This document shows positions 33,442 to 42,829 of a stretch of 42,847 nt of DNA, in pieces. Made by a program: the position numbers and the translations under genes. Position 1 is the stretch's first letter. Every line of letters begins with the position of its first letter. Source of the stretch: Thermococcaceae archaeon (GTDB lineage: Archaea > Methanobacteriota_B > Thermococci > Thermococcales > Thermococcaceae); assembly GCA_030156945.1 (NCBI GenBank), contig JASGLT010000016.1, positions 1 to 42,847 of the forward strand, read 5' to 3'. The notes under the pieces are model-generated. The model saw only the letters and a list, made by a program, of their open reading frames with translations, was not told where the DNA came from and did no database searches.

Positions 33442-34764
33442 TCACTGCAGCATGCCCTCAAGCTTCTCAACAAACTGGATGCTCCTCTTTATGTCGGCGA
33501 AGTACTCCTTGGCCCTCTCAACGTGCTCCTTCTCGACCCTGCCGCCCCTCGCTAGGACGCTCGCCGGTGCGAGGAGCTGGACAGCGTAGCGCAGGCTGGT
33601 CTTCTCACCCAGCTCCGCGAGGTACTCTATAGCCTCTTCGCTGACTTCTATCTTCTCCTCCTTCGCCCTTATCTTGACTATCTCCCTGATCTCCTCCTTC
33701 TTGTACGGCTCGGTGTTGATGATGAGGAGCCTGTCCAGCATGTCAATCGGGATTCCGTGCGGCGCCTCGATGTCGGTGCCCCTTATCTTCGTTCTGCCCC
33801 TGTTGGTAGCTAAGATGAGTATCGGCGCGAGTTCGCTCTCCATGGCCCTGGCGAGGAAGGAGAACGCCTCGATGTCGAGCATGTGAACCTCGTCTATGAA
33901 GAGGACACCCGGGACGAGGGTCGCCCTGCCCTCCTCGATCCACTTCTTTACCGTCTCGTCAACCCTCTGCCTCACTTCATCGCTTATCTCCGCACCGGTG
34001 CTGAAGAGCAGGCCGAAGATGTTGCCGCGAGCATTGGCAACGTCGAGGTCGTGCAGGGTGACCGTGTAGGTGAACTCCTTGATCTTCAGAACTGGCCCGC
34101 TCGGGAGGTTGACCTTTCTCTTGAAGAAGAGGCCCTCTTCCTCCTTCGTGGTTCCTACCTTCGATATTCTACCGGTCTCAGCGTCTATCTGGATGACATC
34201 GCCCTCCTCGACGCCCATCTCCATGAGCTGGTAGGCTATCTCCCTTCCAGCCCTTATCGTCTTCTCGTCGTCCTTCGTGCGGAGGGTTATGATGACGCTC
34301 TCCGGAATCTCCACGTACGGGTTGAACGGGTGCCTCGTCTTCCTTACCTCGACGGACTTCACCTCGCCCTCGTAGACCTTCCTCTCCTCGCTTATCCTGA
34401 CGCCTATGGCCCGTCTCATGGCCTGCTTGAGGAACTCAGTCTTATTGACCTCTGCGGAGTAGATTTCACTGCCCGCTATCTGGACGAAGGGGACGTCCTC
34501 ACCGAGCTCCCTCGCGATGCCCATGGCTATTGCCGTCTTACCGCTTCCGGTTGGGCCGACGAGGAGAATTCCCTTTCCCGCGAGCTTGCCGCGCTTTATG
34601 AGCTCAACGGCTATTCCGGCCGCTTCCCTCGCCTTTATTTGTCCGACCATTCCGTCGGCCATGAACTTCGCCTTTCCGTTCTCGTCGAGGCCGAGGCCCC
34701 TTATGTGGGAGTGCATCCCGATCCTCTCGAAGCTTTTGGTGGCCACCTCTTCTATCACTGGCAT
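33442..34764 (-). CDS. TIP49 (RuvB-like) AAA+ ATPase
   Basis: A 440-residue archaeal TIP49, homologue of eukaryotic RuvBL1/2 (pontin/reptin). The N-terminal RIGMHSHIRGLGLDENG is the family hallmark. Walker A is GPTGSGKT (70-77), Walker B FIDEVH (289-294), sensor 1 LATNRGR, and there is an inserted OB-like domain II at about 125-235. Such rings act in chromatin remodelling, snoRNP assembly and transcription. The archaeal target is unclear, although binding to TATA-binding protein has been proposed. GGCGGAGGTGAGAAA precedes the ATG, and a TATA-like TTTTTAAG lies further upstream. Confidence 0.94.
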   Translation of the reverse strand: MPVIEEVATKSFERIGMHSHIRGLGLDENGKAKFMADGMVGQIKAREAAGIAVELIKRGKLAGKGILLVGPTGSGKTAIAMGIARELGEDVPFVQIAGSEIYSAEVNKTEFLKQAMRRAIGVRISEERKVYEGEVKSVEVRKTRHPFNPYVEIPESVIITLRTKDDEKTIRAGREIAYQLMEMGVEEGDVIQIDAETGRISKVGTTKEEEGLFFKRKVNLPSGPVLKIKEFTYTVTLHDLDVANARGNIFGLLFSTGAEISDEVRQRVDETVKKWIEEGRATLVPGVLFIDEVHMLDIEAFSFLARAMESELAPILILATNRGRTKIRGTDIEAPHGIPIDMLDRLLIINTEPYKKEEIREIVKIRAKEEKIEVSEEAIEYLAELGEKTSLRYAVQLLAPASVLARGGRVEKEHVERAKEYFADIKRSIQFVEKLEGMLQ

Positions 34765-34910
34765 TTTCTCACCTCCGCCCCCCTTTTAGAATACCAGAGG
34801 TTACTAAAAGAGATGGCTTAAAAATTTGACGGAGGCTCAGGCCGTCGATCCCGGGCATCGTTCACCCCAAAGGCCAATCTCATCATTGCCCTATCAACTC
34901 CTCTCATAAA

Positions 34911-34942
34911 CTTTTAAAACCTGGTGTCACTATCGGTGACAC
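34911..34942 (+). promoter_or_regulatory. MFS promoter with TGM-like operator
   Basis: TATA-like TTTTAAAAC at about 34912-34920 is followed by GTGTCAC-TATCG-GTGACAC at 34924-34942, a perfect 7-5-7 inverted repeat that ends one base before the ATG. It covers the predicted start of transcription, the place for a repressor. The layout TGTCAC-N5-GTGACA differs by one base per half from the Thermococcales glycolytic motif TATCAC-N5-GTGATA. Confidence 0.62.
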
Positions 34943-36109
34943 ATGAAGTTCACAAAGAACGGGGCCCTGCTCGTGGGGTATTACTTCTTTGCATGGATAG
35001 GGGGGACCATGGCATGGTTCGTTCAGCCGTTCTACTTCTCATCTCTCGGCTATACCTATGCTCAGCTTGGTGTCATTTTCTCGCTGATGTCAATATCGCA
35101 AGCGGTTGGCTTTCTTTTCTCCGGCCCGCTCGTGTTGAGGTTGGGCTATAAACGGAGCATATACATTGCAGTCGCTTTTTTTGCGATTACGAGGGTGATT
35201 CATGTTGCTATCCCGATATATTCTCTTCTCCTGCTTGCCTCAATTAGCTTTGGGATAGGGCTTGCTATTGAAAATCCCGCGTTCATGAGTCTGTTGAGCT
35301 CTGCGAGTGAAGACAGACACGGAATTTTCTCTATAAACTGGGGGGCGGCAACGATAGGAGGTGCAATTGGAACTCTCCTTGGAGGTTACATCTCCAGCAC
35401 ATTAGGATACAGATGGGCCTTGGCAATAGCTGCCATTTTTCTCCCGCTACAGGCAGCTTTCATGATGTTCGTTGAAGAAGACTCAAACGGCTTTGGGAGG
35501 AGGTTAAGCATTTCAAAATGTTCCTTAATAAGGATTATCGCTCTCTCATTCCCCATCGCAATCCTCGGGCTTGGGGCGGGCGTCATTCTCTCTTACATGG
35601 GACTGTGGTTCAAATCAAGCTACGGGATGAGCATTGCTGAAGTTGGCATTGCGTTTACACTACTTCAGTTTGTTATGGGGCTTGGATCGTTCATAGCACC
35701 CCATATAGCAAGCAGAACCGGAACCGGAAGACTCATAGCGTCATTTACGGCTCTGTCCGGGATATTTATAACCCTAATGCCCATTTCCTCATCTTTTGCA
35801 CTCGCACTCGCTCTGTACTCCCTCAGGATGTTGCTCGTGAACACTGAAGTTCCGATATGGGATTCATACTACGTCTCTCACTTCCATGAAGGGGAGAGAG
35901 CAACAGCAATAGCCCTTAAAGGCTTTGGATGGACTGTGGCCTTTGCAGCAGGGCAGTTTTTCGGCGGAATCATGTTTGAAGGATCACTCTCCCTGCCGCT
36001 CATCGTAGGCGGCATCCTCCACATGCTCAGTGCAACTTCGTTTATGACAATGGAAAGGGTTGTGAGTCGCTTCAAAGCACGTTCATGTACTTGTGAACCT
36101 GGAAGCTGA
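34943..36109 (+). CDS. Major facilitator superfamily transporter
   Basis: A 388-residue protein with about 12 hydrophobic helices and two six-helix halves. After helix 2 the typical short basic loop is GPLVLRLGYKRS. A second MFS-like loop, IASRTGTGR, follows the equivalent helix of the C-half. The C-terminus ends with a Cys/Arg-containing tail (FKARSCTCEPGS). The substrate cannot be told from sequence; the sugar-regulator-like operator hints at a sugar or related metabolite. The transcript is probably leaderless. Its last 38 bases overlap the convergent queE. Confidence 0.88.
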   Translation: MKFTKNGALLVGYYFFAWIGGTMAWFVQPFYFSSLGYTYAQLGVIFSLMSISQAVGFLFSGPLVLRLGYKRSIYIAVAFFAITRVIHVAIPIYSLLLLASISFGIGLAIENPAFMSLLSSASEDRHGIFSINWGAATIGGAIGTLLGGYISSTLGYRWALAIAAIFLPLQAAFMMFVEEDSNGFGRRLSISKCSLIRIIALSFPIAILGLGAGVILSYMGLWFKSSYGMSIAEVGIAFTLLQFVMGLGSFIAPHIASRTGTGRLIASFTALSGIFITLMPISSSFALALALYSLRMLLVNTEVPIWDSYYVSHFHEGERATAIALKGFGWTVAFAAGQFFGGIMFEGSLSLPLIVGGILHMLSATSFMTMERVVSRFKARSCTCEPGS

Positions 36110-36821
36110 GGCTGACGTTCTTCCTGCCCACTATTCTTGCCGCCTCGCGGTAGAACTCCATAAGCCTAGCCTGGAAAACCTCAATAGGCTCCCTCGGCTG
36201 GATGACGAGAGGAGCGAGGCCCTTTAGGAGCGAGGCGTACCATCGAACGTTCTCAACCCTCGTCTCGTTCGTGACGACGAGCTTTGCGTAGGTCTTCGCT
36301 CCAGCTTCCTTCAGGATTCTGATGCTCTCAACTTCTCTGAGGACGAGGCCTTTCCAGTCTTCTGTTGCATTCGCGCTCTCGTCCTTTATGTCAACGCTCG
36401 CATAGTCCGTCAGCGGCGCTATCTCTTTAATCAGCTCTGGAAGGCCGCCGTGGGTCTCGAGGAAGTTATCGAAGCCGAGCTCCTTCATCCTCTCCATCAG
36501 GGCCTTCAGTGGCTTTACTTGGAGCGTTGGCTCCCCGCCTGTGTAGCTTATCGAGTGGATATCGCCGGTATCAAGCTTCAGGAGGGCATCGACCACCTCG
36601 TCAACACTCGCTGGGTTAGGTTTATACTCAAACCTCCCCGTGAAGGGCTCGACCTCGTACCTCCAGCGGGAAACTCGGGAGGCGTCTATGTATTCTCTCG
36701 AGTCGCACCAGAGGCAGTGAAGGTCGCATCCGGCAAATCTGACGAATATCTGCCTCCTTCCGAAGGCGCTCCCCGGGACGCTTCCTCCCTCCCCCTGCCA
36801 GCTGTTGAAGACCTCTGCCAT
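36072..36821 (-). CDS. queE: 7-carboxy-7-deazaguanine synthase QueE
   Basis: A 249-residue radical SAM enzyme that converts 6-carboxy-tetrahydropterin to CDG, a step towards preQ0 and archaeosine in tRNA. It has the compact QueE plan: FNSWQGEGGSVPG near the N-terminus, the variant cluster motif C32-X3-C36-X2-C39 (CDLHCLWCD), and YTGGEPTLQ and LETHGGL further on. GAGGGTGATA favours the ATG at 36821 (MAEVF) over 36833. It lies just after a small unknown gene on the same strand. Confidence 0.94.
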   Translation of the reverse strand: MAEVFNSWQGEGGSVPGSAFGRRQIFVRFAGCDLHCLWCDSREYIDASRVSRWRYEVEPFTGRFEYKPNPASVDEVVDALLKLDTGDIHSISYTGGEPTLQVKPLKALMERMKELGFDNFLETHGGLPELIKEIAPLTDYASVDIKDESANATEDWKGLVLREVESIRILKEAGAKTYAKLVVTNETRVENVRWYASLLKGLAPLVIQPREPIEVFQARLMEFYREAARIVGRKNVSLSFQVHKYMNVL

Positions 36822-36842
36822 TATCACCCTCATCTGGACACC

Positions 36843-37103
36843 TCACAAGTCTTCCACATCTATGCCCTTGACCTTTCCGCTCACGAAACCCTCCAGTATC
36901 TCCACTCTGACTTCCCTCTCTTCCCCCATCATGTCGGCCATCAGTTTAACGGCCCTTGCATAATCCCAGAGCCGTCTCTTGGCGGATTCTTCAACGGCAT
37001 CAGCCATCACTATGAGCTCCTTCTCCTCCGGATGTGTGCTCATCCACTCGATAACTTTCTCAGCGTCCTTCACCGTGAAGAAACCCCTCTTCTTGAACAG
37101 CAT
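36843..37103 (-). CDS. Small protein upstream of queE, unknown
   Basis: About 86 residues from the ATG at 37103 (MLFKKRGFFTV). ATGs at 37109 and 37112 are possible too. It has a helix-rich alpha/beta pattern: DAEKVIEWMSTHPEEKELIVMADAVEESAKRRLWDYARAVKLMADMMGE then a strand EVRVEIL, with a C-terminal GKVKGIDVEDL. The strand LIVMADAV resembles a nucleotide-binding-fold strand, but no family is recognised. It probably shares a transcript with queE. A strong inverted repeat lies just upstream. Confidence 0.68.
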   Translation of the reverse strand: MLFKKRGFFTVKDAEKVIEWMSTHPEEKELIVMADAVEESAKRRLWDYARAVKLMADMMGEEREVRVEILEGFVSGKVKGIDVEDL

Positions 37104-37126
37104 ACCCATCATCCCTTGTCGACCTT

Positions 37127-37150
37127 TTACATAATTCGACAATTATGTAA
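37127..37150. repeat. Perfect 10-base inverted repeat upstream of the queE operon
   Basis: TTACATAATT (37127-37136) and AATTATGTAA (37141-37150) flank the spacer CGAC. On the minus strand TTTAATTAC provides a TATA-like element overlapping its upstream edge. The repeat thus covers the space between TATA and transcription start, a repressor position. Confidence 0.55.
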
Positions 37151-37166
37151 TTAAACAATCATCGAA

Positions 37167-37667
37167 TTAAACATACTGGAGGAGTATTTCAACGGCCCTC
37201 TCGAACACCTCCCTGTCGCTACCGTCCAGAACGCCTTCGAGATAGTGGATATTAGCTATGTTCAGTATTATGTAGGCTGTATTCCTGTCCAGCCCGAGGG
37301 AGTAGGCCTCGTAGTAGACGAGCTCTCTTCCAAGGGCCTCGTTCATCATCTCGACAAAGTAGTTGATTTCCTCAACGCTAAGCTCATCCCATCTGCTCTC
37401 CATTTCGTCGAAGTATCTCTCGAGGGTTCTTATGGTTTCGAGGTCGAGCTTTAGGACCCCTTCAACGTAGGGAAATTCTCCAATCCTGAAGATTTTAATG
37501 CCATCCTCGTCCTGAATTCCGACGTAGTCCCAGAGGAGAATGCCTTCTACGGGATTGTGACCATACTTGCTCGCTAGATATGAGAATGCCTCCAGAGCTT
37601 CGTCCATATCTGCCAGAAACTCCTCCTCATCCCTGAACTGGATTATCTTGCTCACCGTTCCAGCCAT
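37167..37667 (-). CDS. Unknown acidic protein
   Basis: A 166-residue acidic, soluble protein starting MAGTVSKIIQFRDEEEFLADM. It looks alpha/beta at first (GILLWDYVGIQDEDGIKIFRIGEF) and helical at the end (LDGSDREVFERAVEILLQYV). AGGTGCGGGAC sets the ATG at 37667, and a TATA-like CCTTATAAC lies about 30 bases upstream. Longer in-frame reading to 37814 crosses the promoter. No family is recognised. Confidence 0.7.
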   Translation of the reverse strand: MAGTVSKIIQFRDEEEFLADMDEALEAFSYLASKYGHNPVEGILLWDYVGIQDEDGIKIFRIGEFPYVEGVLKLDLETIRTLERYFDEMESRWDELSVEEINYFVEMMNEALGRELVYYEAYSLGLDRNTAYIILNIANIHYLEGVLDGSDREVFERAVEILLQYV

Positions 37668-37778
37668 GTCCCGCACCTGTGTGAGAAGGACTGGAAAGGT
37701 TATAAGGGTTTGGCTTGGTTCCGATAGGTTTTTTACCCTTTTCATCAAACCCCCTTTGCCCGACGAGTATTGGGTTGC

Positions 37779-37810
37779 GATGACGTCGGGACCCCCAGGG
37801 GGGCGACATC
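37779..37810. repeat. GC-rich interrupted inverted repeat in the topA intergenic region
   Basis: GTCG...CCCCC-A-GGGGG...CGAC: CCCCC (37792-37796) and GGGGG (37798-37802) are separated by one base, and GTCG (37785-37788) and CGAC (37804-37807) extend the arms, with GAT and ATC at the outer ends. It stands out in an otherwise AT-rich 200-base divergent region, upstream of the topA TATA (TTTTTATAC, about 37833-37841). Confidence 0.5.
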
Positions 37811-37868
37811 CCAAAGCCCCCCTTTCGTAGAGTTTTTATACTGACCCTCCAAACCTGCAGGGATAACC

Positions 37869-40025
37869 ATGGTCACGCTCATCATAGCCGAGAAGCCCAA
37901 CGTCGCTAGGAAGATAGCCTATGCACTGGCTGAGGGTAAGCCCGTGAGGAAGACAATCGGCAAGGTTAGCTATTATGAGTTCACGCGGGACGGAAAGAAG
38001 GTTATAGTCGCCCCGGCCGTCGGGCATCTTTTCTCCCTTGCTCCAAAAACCAAAACCTACGGCTACCCGGTTTTCGATATCGAATGGGTCCCCGTCTATG
38101 TTGCCGAAAAGGGGAAGAGCTACGCGAAGGACTACATCAAAGCCCTTGCGACCCTCGCTAAGCAGGCAGATGAGTTCGTGGTCGCTTGCGACTATGATAC
38201 CGAGGGAGAGGTGATAGGATACACAGCCCTGAAGTACGCCTGCGGCGTTGATCCGTCAAAGGCTAAGCGCATGAAGTTCTCGGCTCTAACTAAGAAGGAC
38301 CTCCTCAAGGCATGGTATAACATGGAACCCACGATAAACTTCGGGATGGCCGATGCTGGAATAGCCCGCCACGTCCTCGACTGGTACTGGGGCGTGAACC
38401 TCTCTAGGGCTTTGACATCTGCCATAAAGCGTGCGAGCGGGAAGTGGATGGTTCTCTCAACAGGAAGGGTTCAGGGGCCTACCCTTAAGTTCCTGGTTGA
38501 GAGGGAGAAGGAGATACAGAACTTCGAGCCTAAGCCCTACTGGGTCATAAAGATGCTCCTCGAAAAGAACGGGGAGCAATACACGGCAGTCTATGAGAAG
38601 GAGAAGGTCTGGGACGAGGAAGAGGCCAAGAAGATAGTGGAAGAAGCCAAGAAAGGTCCTGCCTTCGTTGAGAAGGTAGAGGTAAAACAGCAGAACCGGA
38701 ACCCGCCGGTGCCTTTCGATCTCGGAACCCTCCAAAGGGAGGCCTATTCTGCGTTCGGCTATTCTCCAAAGAAGACTTTAGACATAGCGCAGAAGCTCTA
38801 TGAGCGCGGATTGACCAGCTATCCAAGGACCTCGTCTCAAAAGCTTCCCAAGAACCTCAACTTCCGCTCGATAATCCAGAACCTCGCTAAGCTTCAAGAG
38901 TACAAGCCCTTCGCCCACGAGCTTTTGGGCAAGGAAAGCCTCAAGCCGGTCGAGGGGAAGAAGGACGACCCGGCACACCCGGCAATATACCCAACGGGCG
39001 AGCTCCCGAAGCCCGGAGAGCTGACGAAGGACGAGCAGAACCTCTACGACCTCATAGTGAGGCGCTTTTTGGCGCTATTCATGGATCCGGCGGTGAGGGA
39101 GAGCATGAAGGTGGTAATAAACTCCAACGGCCACTGCTTCATCCTCAGTGGCGCGAGGACGCTCAAGGAAGGCTGGCTGAAGGTTTACGGGAAGTACATC
39201 AAGTTCGATGAGGTCATTCTCCCGGCCTTTAAGGAGGGTGAACCCATAGAGGTCCTCCAGATAAAGCGCGAAAAGAAGAAGACTAAGCCTCCAGCAAGAT
39301 ATTCTCCAGCGGCCGTCATAAAGAAGATGGAAGACCTCGGCATAGGCACAAAAGCCACCCGCGCCCAGATTTTAGAGACCCTTTACAGCAGAGGCTACAT
39401 CGAGGGCAAGAAGAAGATCAAGGTGACGCCGCTCGGCATGAGGGTTGTCGAGGCTCTCGAAAAGAACGTACCTGATATAGTCAGCGTCGAGCTGACAAGA
39501 GCCTTCGAGGAGAAGATGGAGGAGATAATGGCAGGAAAAGCTAACAAAGACCAGGTCATCGAGGAGAGCAAGGAGCAGCTGGTAAAGATACTCAAGTTGT
39601 TCAAAGAAAAGGAGCTGGACATCGGCAAAATGCTTCTCGAAAGCACTGGAACCGGCGTAACGACGAGCAAAGATGCCGCTAAGAAAGCGGGGGCAGTTAA
39701 AGATGCCAACAACGGGGAAAAATCTGGCGACAAGGCTGGTGAGAGAACTATTCCAAAAGCCGAGAGGAAGCTCCTCGTCGTGGGTAAATGTCCGAAGTGT
39801 GGCGGCGATTTGCTCATCAGGTACAACAGGAAGACCGGAAAGAGGTTCGTCGGCTGCTCCAACTGGCCAAAGTGCGATGTTACTTATCCCCTCCTCCAGC
39901 GCGGTCAGGTTATCCCGACCGGGAAAACCTGCTGCGATGGTGCTCCAGTCGTTAAAATACGGGAGAGGGGCAGGGAATATGAGATCTGCCTCGATATGAA
40001 GTGCAAGGACTGGAAAAAGAAATGA
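37869..40025 (+). CDS. topA: DNA topoisomerase I (type IA)
   Basis: A 718-residue type IA topoisomerase that relaxes negatively supercoiled DNA. The Toprim domain is at the N-terminus with E8 (IIAEKP) and the acidic triad D108, D110, E112 (CDYDTEGE). The catalytic tyrosine Y318 lies in LTSYPRTSS. The C-terminus (about 630-718) carries Cys-pair zinc ribbons: CPKCGGDLL with CSNWPKC, then CC near DGAP and CLDMKC. Length and plan are those of Thermococcales TopA, shorter than reverse gyrase, with no helicase part. It stops two bases before the convergent gene. Confidence 0.96.
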   Translation: MVTLIIAEKPNVARKIAYALAEGKPVRKTIGKVSYYEFTRDGKKVIVAPAVGHLFSLAPKTKTYGYPVFDIEWVPVYVAEKGKSYAKDYIKALATLAKQADEFVVACDYDTEGEVIGYTALKYACGVDPSKAKRMKFSALTKKDLLKAWYNMEPTINFGMADAGIARHVLDWYWGVNLSRALTSAIKRASGKWMVLSTGRVQGPTLKFLVEREKEIQNFEPKPYWVIKMLLEKNGEQYTAVYEKEKVWDEEEAKKIVEEAKKGPAFVEKVEVKQQNRNPPVPFDLGTLQREAYSAFGYSPKKTLDIAQKLYERGLTSYPRTSSQKLPKNLNFRSIIQNLAKLQEYKPFAHELLGKESLKPVEGKKDDPAHPAIYPTGELPKPGELTKDEQNLYDLIVRRFLALFMDPAVRESMKVVINSNGHCFILSGARTLKEGWLKVYGKYIKFDEVILPAFKEGEPIEVLQIKREKKKTKPPARYSPAAVIKKMEDLGIGTKATRAQILETLYSRGYIEGKKKIKVTPLGMRVVEALEKNVPDIVSVELTRAFEEKMEEIMAGKANKDQVIEESKEQLVKILKLFKEKELDIGKMLLESTGTGVTTSKDAAKKAGAVKDANNGEKSGDKAGERTIPKAERKLLVVGKCPKCGGDLLIRYNRKTGKRFVGCSNWPKCDVTYPLLQRGQVIPTGKTCCDGAPVVKIRERGREYEICLDMKCKDWKKK

Positions 40026-40026
40026 A

Positions 40027-40395
40027 CTAAAGAGCCGCCAGCAGGGAGGCGCCGAGAATTGCACCCAGTACCAATCCAACTATTAATGCTACTACGAACG
40101 TCATTATCCATGCCAAGAACGCCTTGAGCCAGTCCGTATCGAAGACGACCTTTATGACCCAGATATATGCGATTATTCCTAGTATCCATCCGATGATTGG
40201 GATTATCCCGAGTATTGCTGCAAGAATTCCTCCTCCTACGACGGCTATGATGGATTTACCGATAGTTGCGTTTTCTATGCCCACCAGCTTCGCTCCAAGG
40301 TACAGGACGAACCCTGCTATGAAAAGAGACACTAACAGGACAACTATTCCAATTGCACCAAGAGCCAGGAAACCAAGGGCAGCACCCGCCGGCAT
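40027..40395 (-). CDS. Small polytopic membrane protein, unknown
   Basis: A 122-residue protein with four hydrophobic helices (about 4-34, 46-63, 62-82 and 91-122) and few charges, rich in Gly and Ile. GGAGGTGATCGCC fixes the ATG at 40395. GENATIGKSIIAVVGGGILAAILGIIPIIGWIL-like Gly-rich helices suggest a compact channel-like or scaffold protein; no named family is recognised. Ahead of it a short hairpin (40437-40458, AAAG-CCTC arms around TTTT) overlaps a TATA-like element. Confidence 0.72.
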   Translation of the reverse strand: MPAGAALGFLALGAIGIVVLLVSLFIAGFVLYLGAKLVGIENATIGKSIIAVVGGGILAAILGIIPIIGWILGIIAYIWVIKVVFDTDWLKAFLAWIMTFVVALIVGLVLGAILGASLLAAL

Positions 40396-40548
40396 GGCGA
40401 TCACCTCCTAATTTTCAAGGTAGACTTGGGGGCATTAAAGTCCTCTTTTGAGGTCTTTCATCAAGTTATATTATGTTTTCGATGAAGGCGTGTTCCCTCG
40501 AGTGAAAAGCTTATTAGCAGTTTTCGTGATTAGATGGTGAGTGGTTGT

Positions 40549-41364
40549 ATGGGGGAGAATTTGGAGAACATTGAACGAACCCTTCAGGTTCTGCTGGACA
40601 ACGCCAGGGACGTGCTTCGTGAGCTTAAAGAGAGAACGGAGAAGGGCAAAGTTGACATTTTGTTCCTTCTCGATGTACAGTCCTCCTTTATCCTCGGGCT
40701 GTCGGATGTCAGCCTCTATGCTTTTGTTCTGGAGAGAGAAGAGCTGGTGGAAGAAGTCTACGAGACGTTCCTTGAGGGTTACGAGCTTATGGAGCGGAAC
40801 GGTTTGTTGGTCAGCGACTCAGAACTCGGCCTCCAGATGGGTGTGCTGAAAAACCTAAATGCTGAGCAGGGCTTTTCCCTCGACAGAAGACTTTCAATCC
40901 TTGGAAGCCCAAAGGAGGTACAGGTGTGGGTGAACAGAATAATCAAGCTGCGCAACGTCCTCCACGGTCTTTTTCCGCGCGATCCCCTTCGGGAGATTGG
41001 ATACGGCATGGATGAGAGCGACAGAAGGTTCCCCTTTCTCCTCAGGGCCGTGAGGAAGATTTACAGCATGAACCCTCCGACAATCGAGGAACTATCGAGG
41101 TTAGTCTACTTTGAAATGAGGCTCGGGGTAGAAAGCACCCCACTTTCCTGCAGGGATGGCCGCTGTGAGGAGATAAAATCTTTGGGAAACCTTGAAGGTT
41201 TTGAGGTAATTAGCTCTGGAGACGTCGAGCTTTACTATCTCTTCAAAGAGGGAAAACACTTGGATTCGCCGTGGGGAAGGCTCACGATGGGAGAGCCGGT
41301 TGAAATAATAGTGTTCTCCAAGGAAAAGAAGAAGGGGTTCAGACTGGTTAAAGGAGTTCCTTGA
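40549..41364 (+). CDS. Unknown cytosolic protein
   Basis: A 271-residue protein. The first 45 residues are a charged helix ([28 protein letters not shown]). The middle is helical with [21 protein letters not shown]. The C-terminal quarter is strand-rich with a Cys pair ([10 protein letters not shown]). GGTGAGTGGTTGT favours the ATG at 40549. An ATG at 40534 is in frame but sits about at the predicted transcription start (TATA-like GCTTATTAG, 40509-40517). The last 17 bases overlap the convergent reductase. No family is recognised. Confidence 0.72.
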   Translation: MGENLENIERTLQVLLDNARDVLRELKERTEKGKVDILFLLDVQSSFILGLSDVSLYAFVLEREELVEEVYETFLEGYELMERNGLLVSDSELGLQMGVLKNLNAEQGFSLDRRLSILGSPKEVQVWVNRIIKLRNVLHGLFPRDPLREIGYGMDESDRRFPFLLRAVRKIYSMNPPTIEELSRLVYFEMRLGVESTPLSCRDGRCEEIKSLGNLEGFEVISSGDVELYYLFKEGKHLDSPWGRLTMGEPVEIIVFSKEKKKGFRLVKGVP

Positions 41365-42535
41365 GGAGGCTTAGCCTTCTCTTGCTCATTAAAACCTTCG
41401 GGTGCTTCAGTAGGGCCTTGATAACCTCGGCGTAGTCTCCGCCGGCTATCTTCTCGGCATCTGCACCGCTGAGAACCTGTATGAAGAGGTCGAGGTCCTC
41501 ATCCGTGAGCTTTTCCGTAACGCGCCTTACCTTGAGAACCCTCTCGAGCCTCTTTCCATCCTTCTCCCACCACTCCTTGGTGTAGTTCTGGAGGAGAGAG
41601 AGGTTCTCCTCTTCGAGAGCTTTGACGATCCACTTGCTCGCTATCGTTCCGGCCTCCATCGCCTCGGCCATTCCGCCGCCGTGCATCGGGTTTACCTGCC
41701 TCGCTGCATCGCCCACAACGAGGACGTTGTCCTTTGCCAGCTCCTTGACGAAGCCGCCAACGGGAATGACTCCGACGTTTATCTCAAGGAGCTTCTTGGC
41801 AGGGATGTTGTTCTCCTTGAGCCATTTGTCGAGGTAGTACTTGGCTGTATTTGGATTGTCCGAGTTGATGCCTATTCCCACGTTGGCCCTGTCCTCGTCC
41901 TTCGGGAAGACCCAGACGTAGCCCCTTGGAGCCACCTCGTTGCCGAACCAGAGGTGGATCAAGTCCGGGTCGTAGCCCTCTATGAGCATCTCGTACTCGT
42001 AACTTGAGTCGAACTCGTGTGGCGGAGCATAGGTGTTTATGCCCGCTTTCCTGGCTATGGTGCTCTCAACGCCGTCGGCCGCAACTATGATATCGGCGTA
42101 AATCTCAACCGGCTCGTCCTCGTGCTTGGCTTTGATTCCAACAACCTTGCCGTCCTTCTTGATTACATCAAGGGCCTCGGTCCTCGCGAGAACATCTGCA
42201 CCCGCTTTAGCAGCGTAATATGCCAGCATCTTGTCGAAGACCTTCCTCTCAAGGATCACTCCGCTGACTTCCTTGTAGCGCATTTCCAGCTCGTAGCCAC
42301 TCGGGGAGTAGAGCTTAGCACCGTAGATTTCGCGGTTTATGAAGCGCTTGTCGTAGGGGATGTCGTACTTGTCGAAGACCTTGATGCTTATCCCCTCGGC
42401 GCACTGCTTTGGAGTTCCTATAGCCCACTTCTTGTCGATGAGAAGGACTGAGAAGCCCGCCTTAGCAACGTTCCTGGCAACTATTGGTCCAGCAATACCA
42501 GAACCGACAACAACGACGTCGTACTTCCAGGTCAT
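41348..42535 (-). CDS. Geranylgeranyl reductase family protein (archaeal lipid saturation)
   Basis: A 395-residue FAD-dependent reductase of the digeranylgeranylglycerophospholipid reductase family, which saturates the isoprenoid chains of archaeal membrane lipids. It has the N-terminal dinucleotide motif [21 protein letters not shown] in the substrate region, the family motif [11 protein letters not shown] with the following ANVGIGI, and the second FAD motif [19 protein letters not shown]. It overlaps the upstream ferredoxin gene by four bases, and that ferredoxin is the likely electron donor. Confidence 0.92.
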   Translation of the reverse strand: MTWKYDVVVVGSGIAGPIVARNVAKAGFSVLLIDKKWAIGTPKQCAEGISIKVFDKYDIPYDKRFINREIYGAKLYSPSGYELEMRYKEVSGVILERKVFDKMLAYYAAKAGADVLARTEALDVIKKDGKVVGIKAKHEDEPVEIYADIIVAADGVESTIARKAGINTYAPPHEFDSSYEYEMLIEGYDPDLIHLWFGNEVAPRGYVWVFPKDEDRANVGIGINSDNPNTAKYYLDKWLKENNIPAKKLLEINVGVIPVGGFVKELAKDNVLVVGDAARQVNPMHGGGMAEAMEAGTIASKWIVKALEEENLSLLQNYTKEWWEKDGKRLERVLKVRRVTEKLTDEDLDLFIQVLSGADAEKIAGGDYAEVIKALLKHPKVLMSKRRLSLLKELL

Positions 42536-42735
42536 TCGCTCACCTCCAGGGGTTCAGCGCTCAGGGCTCCAACGGGGCAGGCATTGATGCATATCCTGCA
42601 GCTTATGCACTTCTCCTGGATGAACTCCCAGCCGGTTGAGTGCACCTCTATCGCGAGTGCCGGGCAGACACCTGCACAACCGCCGCAGAGATAGCATCTA
42701 TCTTCGTTCACGACTATTTTAATCTTCTCCGGCAT
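42532..42735 (-). CDS. Two-cluster (2x4Fe-4S) ferredoxin coupled to the reductase
   Basis: A 67-residue ferredoxin with C14, C17, C20, C24 ([12 protein letters not shown]) and C43, C46, C49, C53 ([12 protein letters not shown]), each fit for a 4Fe-4S cluster. The ATG at 42735 follows GGTGAAACC; a GTG nine bases upstream is an alternative. Its stop overlaps the reductase start, so the two proteins are probably made in balanced amounts. In other archaea an adjacent ferredoxin supports full reduction by geranylgeranyl reductase. A TATA-like GCTTATAAC lies at about 42790-42798. Confidence 0.92.
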   Translation of the reverse strand: MPEKIKIVVNEDRCYLCGGCAGVCPALAIEVHSTGWEFIQEKCISCRICINACPVGALSAEPLEVSE

Positions 42736-42829
42736 CGGTTTCACCGCCCAGCTTCGCCTTCAGACCCTAGTTCCCATTAGATCGTTAGAGTTATAAGCAC
42801 TTAAGTCTTTTGGTTGATTGGTGGTTGTA

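Noticed and set aside
33883-34821. 312-residue open frame antisense to the TIP49 gene
   Set aside because: It is a shadow frame; the minus strand encodes intact Walker motifs.
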